In this document: positions 1-5,329 of the stretch, piece after piece
Layout of the letters: the number at the start of each line of letters is the position of its first letter
Numbering within the stretch: the stretch's first letter is position 1
Origin: Akkermansiaceae bacterium UBA985
GTDB taxonomy: Bacteria > Verrucomicrobiota > Verrucomicrobiia > Verrucomicrobiales > Akkermansiaceae
Reading direction: 5' to 3'
Length of the DNA: 5,329 bases
Assembly (NCBI GenBank): GCA_002292185.1
Contig: DBBL01000139.1
Span: 1-5,329, forward strand
Notes under the pieces: generated by a model
The model's database searches: none
The model's input: the letters and a program-made list of their open reading frames with translations, nothing else
Told to the model about the DNA's origin: nothing
Position numbers and translations under genes: made by a program

Positions 1-1235
1 TTCATGTCGAGGGCCACCGTGGCAAAGATAGGAACTAACAATGCCGTGCTGGCCGTGTTGCTGGATAGCTCGGTGAGAAATATCATGAAGAGGACAATGA
101 CGCCTACGAGAAGGATGATCGGCCAGTCGGTGGCGATGGCCTGAATTTCCCTAGCTAGATATAAACTAGCTCCGGTCACACCAAGAATTTTACTTAGCGT
201 AAGCCCGCCGCCAAAAAGCAATAATATCCCCCAATCAGTTGCGCGGTCGATATCTTTCCAGCTAACAAGGCGACAGGCTGAAAGGATCAGCACGGCGCTC
301 ACCGCAATGATGGTATCGAATGATTTTGAAATGCCAAAAAAGTCGGCGATGTGGCTGCTGAAAAGCCAGGCGCAGATGGTAAGCAGGAAGATCGCCAAGG
401 TCAGCATGCGTTTACCGTTGAAGCTGAATGATTCTTTCTGCACCGTGAGTGTTGGAATCTTACCCGGGTTGAGGAGTAAGCGTAAAAGAATAAACAACAC
501 AGGAAGCAAGACCATCACAGCGGGTAAGCCGATACGCAGCCATTGGGTAAAATCCATTTTCAAATGAGCTGCGGCGATGGCATTGGGGGCTGTGCCAATG
601 AGGGTGCCCATACCCCCGATGCTCGCTGAGTAAGCAATACCCAGGAGAAGATAAGTTGCTGCCCTCGCCGCGATCGACTTGTCACAGTGTATAGAAATAT
701 TGCTTAGGATTCCGAGTGCAACGGGCAGCATCAGTGCCACGGTGGCCGTATTGGTAATCCACATTGAAAGCGCGGCCGAAACCATAAACAAGGCCAATGC
801 CGTGAGCTGAAAATTTCCACGCCCAAGGCTAACGATGTTGATTGCCAACCAACGGTCCAGTCCCTGTTTTGACAAGGCTGCCGCCAAGCCGAAACTACCG
901 AGAAACAGGAAGATCAAGGGGTGGGCGAATCCTGCGAAACTGCCACTGACATCGAGCACTCCAGTGAGTGAAGCAATCACGGGAACTAAAATAGCCGTTA
1001 ATGCCAGAGGCATGGCTTCGGTAAGCCAAAGCACGGCAGCCAGAGCTAGGATAGCAAGCCCCGTGCGTATCGAAGCTGCATCTTGATCGTTGATCGCCTC
1101 GTCGAGGGGTAGCCAGTTGCGAATCAGCACAAAAAGGAGTATGGCAAACCCGATGATGGCTACTTTTCTCGCGCTTGCAGAGAGGTGATAGATCGAGTGC
1201 TTTTCACGTAGAATGGTTTCCTTGTGATCTTGCAT
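1..1235 (-). CDS. DASS/SLC13-family anion:Na+ symporter, 3' end cut by window edge
   Basis: This frame reads without a stop from an ATG at 1235-1233 to the window edge: 411 codons plus two bases. Family members usually run about 450-500 residues, so roughly the last 50-80 are missing. The protein is very hydrophobic, with a first membrane segment near residues 24-42. It carries both halves of the DASS repeat signature: TNT in MWITNTAT (161-163) and SNT in ELSSNTAS (392-394), the tip motifs that bind Na+ and the substrate carboxylate or oxyanion in VcINDY-type carriers. GTAPNAI (214-220) stands where dicarboxylate carriers have GTPPN. The family imports di- and tricarboxylates or sulfate with Na+ across the inner membrane; the substrate here cannot be read from sequence. 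It begins 32 bases after the permease stop, so it is probably the last visible gene of the same operon. AAGAG lies 8 bases before the ATG inside a small hairpin loop. Family confidence is high; substrate is unknown. Confidence 0.93.
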   Translation of the reverse strand, partial: MQDHKETILREKHSIYHLSASARKVAIIGFAILLFVLIRNWLPLDEAINDQDAASIRTGLAILALAAVLWLTEAMPLALTAILVPVIASLTGVLDVSGSFAGFAHPLIFLFLGSFGLAAALSKQGLDRWLAINIVSLGRGNFQLTALALFMVSAALSMWITNTATVALMLPVALGILSNISIHCDKSIAARAATYLLLGIAYSASIGGMGTLIGTAPNAIAAAHLKMDFTQWLRIGLPAVMVLLPVLFILLRLLLNPGKIPTLTVQKESFSFNGKRMLTLAIFLLTICAWLFSSHIADFFGISKSFDTIIAVSAVLILSACRLVSWKDIDRATDWGILLLFGGGLTLSKILGVTGASLYLAREIQAIATDWPIILLVGVIVLFMIFLTELSSNTASTALLVPIFATVALDM

Positions 1236-1252
1236 GTGTAGACTCTTACACA
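1236..1252 (-). promoter_or_regulatory. Hairpin presenting the ribosome-binding site of the DASS gene
   Basis: On the minus strand, arms TGTGTA and TACACA enclose the six-base loop AGAGTC; the last A of the second arm is the first base of the ATG at 1235. The only Shine-Dalgarno-like string, AAGAG, sits at the start of the loop. The repeat is directly visible; that it affects translation is inference, and a 6-bp A/T-rich stem would be only weakly stable. Confidence 0.3.
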
Positions 1253-1267
1253 GTTGTTATCATGGTA

Positions 1268-3100
1268 TCAAGCCTTGGCCAGGCCGCGGCGAAGATAGAG
1301 CGAGATGAGATCACCGATGAAGATGACCGCCGAGCCAAGCAAGACATAAAAGATCATCTCATCATAAGCGCGGGAGAAGTTTCTGGATAGCTGGATGTGG
1401 AGACCTAGAGAGGCAAAGCCCAGCATGCCGAGCACGGTGGCTTCCCGGACACATGTTTCCCATCGGTAAAAGAGATACATCAAGAAGCGGTTAAATGAGG
1501 CTGGAACAAAGCTGGAAAAATAGCATTGCAGGCGACCTGATCCAGTATGGAGCAGCTGGCGTGGTGCTTCAGCTGGCTGGTTTTCGATCACTTCTCCCCA
1601 CAGCCGTCCGAGGATGCCGAAGTTGTGTAGTGCGAGTGCTAACACTAATGGCCATGCGCTGACTCCAAGTAGGCCGATGAGTAGGTATGCGTAAATATAT
1701 TCTGGGATTGCACGGCTAATCACGAAGAGGAATCGTGTTAGCAGACCGACGCTTCGCCAAATAATATTTCTAAAGGGATTGTCTTTGCCTCCAAATAGAC
1801 CCAAGGGTTTAGCACTAGCAAGTGCTCGGCTTGCCCAGGGAAGCAGTAGCCAGGCGGCAAACGCTGAGATGATAATCGCTGCAGTAGCCATCGCTATAGT
1901 GTTGATCACGGCAGTTTTTCCGTTTTCGCGCCAAAGCTCGTTAGCCCATGGAATAGCATCATCCCATGCGCCGCTTTCGCGTACCGGTGCTGGAGTCATC
2001 TTAGTTAAGAAATGAGATAGGCGATCACTCTTGCTGAGTTGCATGGTGTTCGAGCTGCTAGCCTTGACCAAAGGCTCGGTAGAAACATTGATGATGGATG
2101 GGAACCAAGAAATGATGACCAATATTACGGATGACCACAGCAAGGCTCTGGCCATCATGCTTCGGGGCGCCGTGCGTTTGAGTTGTTTGATATTCTGCTC
2201 ACCGCTTCCGCTGAGATCTGGCATGGTGGTTCGCTTGGGAATACGGTTGAGGCGTTTTCTGAGCAAGGCTCCCAGCGCGTCTACGAGGAGAATCACCGCG
2301 AGCAGAAGGTAAAGCTCGGTCCACAACTCGTTGTAAAAATGATTCTCAAATGACCGAGTGATCGATAAACCAATGGTTTCGATGCCAATGAAGCCAAGAA
2401 CCGCAGAGGATCTCAACGCGCACTCAAAGCGGTAAACGGTGTAGGTGGCGATGTCGGGAAAGGATTGAGGAATCAGAGAAGTGAGGAATGCTTGCAGCGG
2501 GCCAGCTCCTGACGCGATGAGGTGGTCTCGCGCGCGGACTGATTGTTCGTCAATGATTTCAGAGAAGACTTTGGCCAAAGTTCCCGTGAAGGGTAGGGCC
2601 AGAGCAACACAGGCTGTGATCGGCTCGTGGCCAAGGGCGGCAAGGAAAAGAATCGCCCAGATGAGTTCATGAATTGAGCGCATCAGTGTGGTCAGTAATC
2701 TGACGCTGATTTGAATAGGTCTGAGCAGATAGCGAGCTGCTTTGTTGCCGGCTGAGACATCGCCGATCACAGAGGGCCACCATTTTGAAGAAGCGAAAAA
2801 CCCGAGCAAGAGACCAGCGGGTACGGCCATGCTCATGGCGATAAATGCGTATCTCAGGGTGGTGCCCATTTCCTTGAGGATGCGCGCGGCAAATGGCATG
2901 GCATCATCTGGCAAACTCTGGCTTTGATCAGTGAGGGTGGGGTGCAATGCGGCACCTAAAAAACCCTCCTCACTGCCAGGAGGTGAGGGCGGCATTGGTC
3001 CAAGAATATAACGGCAACCAAAAAATAGAACCAGTAGCGCCAGCACGATCCATTTTCGGCCGTGCCCTTTAATTAAAGGTTTTGACGGTAATTTAGTCAT
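1268..3100 (-). CDS. phnE: Fused double PhnE-type ABC permease (two permease domains in one chain)
   Basis: This 610-residue inner-membrane protein is about twice the usual PhnE length (roughly 260-290). It is an internal duplication. Domain 1 (about 18-285) has RSIHELIWAILF (141-152), the coupling loop EIIDEQ...SGAGPLQAF...PQSFPD (181-216) and YRFECALRSSAVLGFIGIETIG (223-244). Domain 2 (about 318-605) has the matching RAIPEYIYAYLL (463-474), EVIENQ...TGSGRLQCY...PASFNR (503-538) and YRWETCVREATVLGMLGFASLG (545-566). Each half starts with a hydrophobic helix (18-34; 320-335) followed by a polar stretch of 40-50 residues, probably periplasmic. The two coupling loops would dock on two copies of the PhnC-like ATPase, so one chain could replace the usual PhnE dimer. 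A linker of about 35 polar residues (286-318) joins the halves. The ATG lies inside the last codons of the ATPase gene (8-base overlap), which suggests translational coupling. An AGGA lies 11 bases upstream within the small palindrome GGACTTAGTCC. The stop is TGA at 1270-1268. Confidence 0.95.
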   Translation of the reverse strand: MTKLPSKPLIKGHGRKWIVLALLVLFFGCRYILGPMPPSPPGSEEGFLGAALHPTLTDQSQSLPDDAMPFAARILKEMGTTLRYAFIAMSMAVPAGLLLGFFASSKWWPSVIGDVSAGNKAARYLLRPIQISVRLLTTLMRSIHELIWAILFLAALGHEPITACVALALPFTGTLAKVFSEIIDEQSVRARDHLIASGAGPLQAFLTSLIPQSFPDIATYTVYRFECALRSSAVLGFIGIETIGLSITRSFENHFYNELWTELYLLLAVILLVDALGALLRKRLNRIPKRTTMPDLSGSGEQNIKQLKRTAPRSMMARALLWSSVILVIISWFPSIINVSTEPLVKASSSNTMQLSKSDRLSHFLTKMTPAPVRESGAWDDAIPWANELWRENGKTAVINTIAMATAAIIISAFAAWLLLPWASRALASAKPLGLFGGKDNPFRNIIWRSVGLLTRFLFVISRAIPEYIYAYLLIGLLGVSAWPLVLALALHNFGILGRLWGEVIENQPAEAPRQLLHTGSGRLQCYFSSFVPASFNRFLMYLFYRWETCVREATVLGMLGFASLGLHIQLSRNFSRAYDEMIFYVLLGSAVIFIGDLISLYLRRGLAKA

Positions 3101-3860
3101 GTTGGACTAAGTCCTGTGAATCCATCTTGAAAAGAGCTTGGCAGTCATCATTGCTTAACGCCTCTGATGAGCAGTCAAAGGCAATGCGGCCATAGCGCAG
3201 TCCGATCAAGCGGGGAAAAAACTCGCGGGCCAGCTCAAGATTGTGCAGTGAGACAATCAGGGTGATGCCTTCTTCTTTGGAAAGCTGCGACAACATCTGA
3301 ATGGTGTCACGTGCGCGTGCTGGGTCGATTGAGGAGACGGGCTCATCAGCTAAGAGGATAGAAGGTTGTTGATAAAGCGCACGTGCCACCGCAACGCGCT
3401 GTTGTTGGCCTCCGGAAAGGCTATCTGTGCGATCGTATATTTTCTCACTGATGCCTGTGCGCTTGAGCAGTTCGTATACACGTGTGATTTCATCACGTGT
3501 TGGATGGATGAGCTGGCGCGCAGTTTGCAGGAGATTGATTTTGCCTAAACCGCCATTAAGAACATTGCGTAGCACACTAATATTAGAGACCAGACCTAGG
3601 TGCTGGGGAATCATCGCGATGCGTGTGCGCAGCAGTTTAATCTCTCGTGCGCTCAGTGTAGTTGGGGAGCTTCCAATAAGGCTAATGTCACCAGTACTTG
3701 GCAAAAGCTGGGTTCCCATAATCCTTAGTAGCGTTGTCTTGCCACAGCCAGAGGGCCCTATCAATGCAACCTGCTCGCCGGATTTTACATCCAAAGATAT
3801 AGAGTCCACGGCCTTAGTGGATCCGAATTGATGAGTAATCTGGGATAGCTGCAGTGACAT
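3093..3860 (-). CDS. phnC: PhnC-type ABC transporter ATP-binding protein
   Basis: This 255-residue protein has normal PhnC length and a complete nucleotide-binding domain: Walker A GPSGCGKT (35-42), Q-loop glutamine in IPQHLGL (86), signature LSGGQQQR (148-155), Walker B ILLADEP (168-174) with catalytic E173, D-loop SSID (176-179) and switch histidine H206 in SLHNLE. The stretch NISVLRNVLNGGLGKINLLQTARQ (103-116 region), between Q-loop and signature, has the shape typical of PhnC/PtxA ATPases ('LTVLTNVLAGRLG'). It would power uptake from the cytoplasmic face, docking on the fused permease encoded immediately downstream, whose start overlaps this gene by 8 bases. The ATG at 3860 has no recognisable Shine-Dalgarno; the preceding bases are CACTACTTCCG. 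It lies 17 bases past the T-tract of an intrinsic-terminator-like hairpin, so expression probably depends on read-through from the binding-protein gene. All catalytic residues are intact. The family is certain; the transported ion is not. Confidence 0.96.
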   Translation of the reverse strand: MSLQLSQITHQFGSTKAVDSISLDVKSGEQVALIGPSGCGKTTLLRIMGTQLLPSTGDISLIGSSPTTLSAREIKLLRTRIAMIPQHLGLVSNISVLRNVLNGGLGKINLLQTARQLIHPTRDEITRVYELLKRTGISEKIYDRTDSLSGGQQQRVAVARALYQQPSILLADEPVSSIDPARARDTIQMLSQLSKEEGITLIVSLHNLELAREFFPRLIGLRYGRIAFDCSSEALSNDDCQALFKMDSQDLVQHD

Positions 3861-3877
3861 CGGAAGTAGTGATAAAC

Positions 3878-3914
3878 AAAAAAACAGGTCAGGGCAATGT
3901 AATCACCCTGACCT
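3878..3914 (-). terminator. Intrinsic terminator/attenuator between binding-protein and ATPase genes
   Basis: On the minus strand a perfect 9-bp stem, AGGTCAGGG (3914-3906) with CCCTGACCT (3894-3886), closes an 11-base loop. A single G and then seven Ts (3884-3878) follow. The hairpin starts 21 bases after the binding-protein stop (3938-3936) and the T-tract ends 17 bases before the ATPase start. Such partial terminators after a binding-protein gene commonly raise its transcript over the membrane components. The structure is seen directly; partial read-through is inferred from the lack of any clear promoter before the ATPase gene. The opposite strand has no T-tract, so it appears one-directional. 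Confidence 0.85.
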
Positions 3915-3935
3915 ATGTAAGATTGTATTTGTCGT

Positions 3936-4847
3936 TTATTTTAACTTCACCTTTTTCATGACATCAGCGATGCCCTTAAAGGTTGCATTGTCGACTTTGA
4001 CGAACTGATTGCGGTCAAATGCCTTCAGTACGGCAGGATCTTTGCAGTTAATAAGAGCCTCTTGAAGTTTGTCGGTAAAACCATCACCGAATACCTTATC
4101 AAGACCAGCATGCGCGGTGAAGTTGTAATCTGCGTATGTTGGTGTCTCCCAGATCACACGACATTTGTTGGCGTCGATCTTACCTTCTTTGACAAGGCGC
4201 TCATAGGTGCTGAAGCTCAGAGCTCCTGCTTGATAAGTGCCATCCTGTACTTGGTAGGCAGTTTTGTCGTGCGCACCGGAAAAACCAGGATTATTGAAGT
4301 ATTCAAGAGGTCCCAGCCCTGTGTTCTTCACAATAAAGTGAGAAGGCATGATGCAGCCTGAAGTAGAGCCCGAACTTCCAAAAGTAAATGTAAGCTCATT
4401 AAGGGTAGCTGGGAATGTCTCGGATTTACTAAGTCCAGTAGATTCGTGGGCAATGAAATAGGATTTGAACTGAAGATCTTTGGCTCCTGCTACGATCGCG
4501 CTCGATCCTGGGATCTCATTGCGCGCTTGCACTCCTGATACACCGCCAAACCATGCCAGCTGGATGTCACCTGTGACAAACTTGTCGACTGAAGCGCCGT
4601 AGTCGCTTGATGCTATAAACTCAACTTTGATACCAAGCGTTTCAGAAAGCCATTTGGCTGCCGGGGCATAACGTTCAGACTGTGCGGTCGTGTCTTGATC
4701 CGGTATTGCGGAAAAACGCAGAACGGGTTGACCTTTGCTTTCTGGTGCCTCGGCGGCGTCTTTTTTCTCCCCACAGCTGCTTATAGCAACCGAGCATGCG
4801 GTAAGACATGCCAAGCCAGTGTATCTCATTGTATTGTTACGTTTCAT
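3936..4847 (-). CDS. PhnD/PtxB-superfamily oxyanion-binding lipoprotein, putative selenate-type clade
   Basis: Extracytoplasmic solute-binding protein of the ABC importer. Counting from the ATG at 4847 (303 residues), an N-terminal signal with Lys/Arg at 2-3 and a hydrophobic core ends in the lipobox ISSC, with Cys25 as lipidation site. A short charged linker (EKKDAAEAPESK) follows. The mature domain opens with VLRFSAIPDQDTT, then ASSDYGASVDKF and IQLAWFGGVSGVQAR (95-109), the oxyanion-site loop GSSGSTSG (157-164), GFSGAHDKTA (188-197) and VIWETPTYADYN (231-242). These identify the PhnD/PtxB superfamily; from memory they best match the clade named 'putative selenate ABC transporter substrate-binding protein' rather than classical PhnD. 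The reading frame extends up to an ATG at 4910, but those 21 extra residues would precede the signal peptide, so I favour 4847, or 4829 (MRYTGL..., 297 residues). None of the three has a strong Shine-Dalgarno; 4910 has a weak AGG. Phosphite, phosphonate or phosphate remain alternative ligands. Confidence 0.9.
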   Translation of the reverse strand: MKRNNTMRYTGLACLTACSVAISSCGEKKDAAEAPESKGQPVLRFSAIPDQDTTAQSERYAPAAKWLSETLGIKVEFIASSDYGASVDKFVTGDIQLAWFGGVSGVQARNEIPGSSAIVAGAKDLQFKSYFIAHESTGLSKSETFPATLNELTFTFGSSGSTSGCIMPSHFIVKNTGLGPLEYFNNPGFSGAHDKTAYQVQDGTYQAGALSFSTYERLVKEGKIDANKCRVIWETPTYADYNFTAHAGLDKVFGDGFTDKLQEALINCKDPAVLKAFDRNQFVKVDNATFKGIADVMKKVKLK

Positions 4848-5053
4848 ATAAATATGGTGGTTTATAAAACAGCTTGATAGAAACAATGCGGAACTTTCTG
4901 TGTCCAGCATATTAACCTAATCACGAGGCGGAAATCACGTCATCAAGAATTCTCTGCAGAAGTCAGCTTGGCCTGGCTGTAATAACGGGTAATTTTCATC
5001 GGTAAAGCTGTTTAAAGTTGCACGCAACTAGGAAATATTGATTTCTTAAACAT
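4848..5053 (-). promoter_or_regulatory. Probable promoter/leader region of the transporter operon
   Basis: These 206 bases lie ahead of the first operon gene and must hold its promoter if the operon starts here. On the minus strand TATAAA at 4866-4861 is a fair -10 candidate, but there is no good -35 at 16-18 bases upstream; GCATTG is the hexamer at 17. If used, it would start transcription near 4854, which would exclude the upstream ATG at 4910 and leave a leader of only a few bases before 4847 or about 25 before 4829. I see no convincing Pho-box pair of CTGTCAT-like repeats and no recognisable riboswitch. Confidence 0.35.
5016..5029. repeat. Short inverted repeat, possible operator
   Basis: AGTTGC and GCAACT form perfect 6-base arms separated by AC, about 170 bases ahead of the binding-protein start. 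The size and symmetry fit a dimeric helix-turn-helix repressor site. It is also just past the end (5054) of the open stretch described next, and in RNA could form only a 5-bp stem with a short T run, so it is a poor terminator. Single copy, no known match; could be chance. Confidence 0.2.
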
Positions 5054-5314
5054 CTAGTATTCCTTGATTGTGTAAATTTCCAGCACGTCGTTATCGTTGA
5101 AGATTAGGCGATTGTGCTTGTGATGGAAAAAAGAGTTAAAAAAGATACCAAAAGGTATTGACGTGACGTCGATTTCGGGTAGTTTCCCGCCGCCGCTCCA
5201 TTGGAGGGCACGCGAGAGACATCCAAGTCGATCGGAGACAATGTTCGCAAGGACTCGTCTACGGTCGGTTTTTTTATCTCCACGTTGAAGTGATCTTTTA
5301 AAGTATGGTCCTGC
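5054..5314 (-). pseudogene. Possible C-terminal remnant of an unrecognised gene
   Basis: The minus strand is open for 86 codons, from just after a TAA at 5317-5315 to a TAG at 5056-5054, with no in-frame ATG, GTG or TTG until a GTG near its end. The translation has a basic N-terminal part (KRSLQRGDKKTDRRRVLANI), a hydrophobic/aromatic stretch (IPFGIFFNSFFHHKHN) and an ending LIFNDNDVLEIYTIKEY that looks like ordinary protein. I do not recognise a family. A second minus frame is also open from the window edge (5328) to a TAA at 5104, so a gene entering from beyond the edge could have shifted frame here. This may be a decayed 3' end, a sequencing frameshift, or chance; at this length chance is not excluded. 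Confidence 0.22.
5138..5158 (-). terminator. Weak terminator-like hairpin
   Basis: On the minus strand ATACC and GGTAT form a 5-bp stem with a TTTT loop, followed by C and six Ts (5143-5138). The stem is short and only two pairs are G-C, so termination would be inefficient. It lies inside the open stretch 5314-5054; if it is real, that stretch is less likely to be translated. Probably marginal. Confidence 0.18.
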
Positions 5315-5329
5315 TTACAAGGCGGATGA

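Noticed and set aside
307..1086. Plus-strand open frames at 307-567 and 835-1086
   Set aside because: They lie opposite the DASS gene, whose minus-strand frame runs unbroken to the window edge and carries both family signature motifs.
1236..1270. TGA stop of the permease considered as a selenocysteine codon, given the possible selenium link
   Set aside because: Reading through gives a short sequence with no family resemblance, the permease already has its normal C-terminal end, and no convincing SECIS-like structure is seen.
2031..2312. Plus-strand open frames opposite the permease (also 1779-2015, 2481-2672, 2742-2927) and a second minus frame at 2473-2670
   Set aside because: All overlap the well-supported permease coding sequence in other frames; they are frame shadows.
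3427..3831. 134-codon open frame on the plus strand, opposite the ATPase gene
   Set aside because: It lies entirely antisense to an ATPase with all motifs intact and shows no protein-like composition or recognisable motif.
4848..5053. Pho box expected if this were a phosphate-starvation phosphonate operon
   Set aside because: No pair of CTGTCAT-like repeats at proper spacing could be found by eye. Absence is weak evidence, since PhoB sites vary outside proteobacteria.
5121..5160. Short plus-strand frame starting ATG GAA AAA AGA
   Set aside because: It ends after about a dozen codons and has no ribosome-binding site.
5196..5206. Palindrome CTCCA-T-TGGAG
   Set aside because: Too short and single-copy, inside a possible coding remnant; a loop of one base cannot form a hairpin and no known operator matches.
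1..5329. CRISPR array, tRNA, rRNA, insertion sequence or attachment site
   Set aside because: No regular direct repeats, cloverleaf-like segment, transposase motif or terminal inverted repeats were seen on either strand.

Overview
The window carries a compact transport locus, with every confident gene on the minus strand. Read in the direction of transcription (high to low coordinates) it runs: a lipoprotein substrate-binding protein of the PhnD/PtxB superfamily (about 4847-3936), a PhnC-type ABC ATPase (3860-3093), a double-length PhnE-type permease in which two permease domains are joined in one chain (3100-1268), and a DASS/SLC13-family anion:Na+ symporter cut by the window edge (1235 to below 1). 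Spacing is tight: the ATPase and permease genes overlap by 8 bases and the symporter starts 32 bases after the permease stop. The only internal break is a strong intrinsic-terminator-like hairpin with a seven-T tail between the binding-protein and ATPase genes, probably an attenuator that makes more binding protein than transporter.

Together the first three genes make a complete importer for a small oxyanion: binding protein anchored outside the inner membrane, fused permease, cytoplasmic ATPase. Automatic annotation would probably say 'phosphonate transporter'. However, the binding protein's motifs (AIPDQD, LAWFGG.SGVQAR, GSTSG..MP, GFSG.HDKTA, VIWETPTYADYN) match my memory of the PhnD-like clade annotated as putative selenate ABC transporter binding protein. 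Phosphonate, phosphite and selenate-type substrates all remain possible. The DASS partner is notable because that family includes dicarboxylate carriers and also sulfate carriers, one of which (mammalian NaS1) takes selenate. No catabolic gene (C-P lyase, ptxD, selD, selU/ybbB) is visible to settle the substrate.

Region 4848-5329 holds no confident gene. It contains the probable promoter/leader of the transporter operon, a small inverted repeat at 5016-5029, and an 86-codon open stretch (5314-5054, minus) that reads like the C-terminal part of a protein but has no usual start codon and an in-frame stop just upstream. This may be the tail of a decayed or frameshifted gene.

Organism: the lipobox binding protein and periplasmic-type ABC system suggest a double-membrane bacterium with G+C around one half. 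Shine-Dalgarno sequences are weak or absent at most starts. I cannot assign a phylum with confidence; the style would fit Verrucomicrobia or a related group, but that is only an impression.
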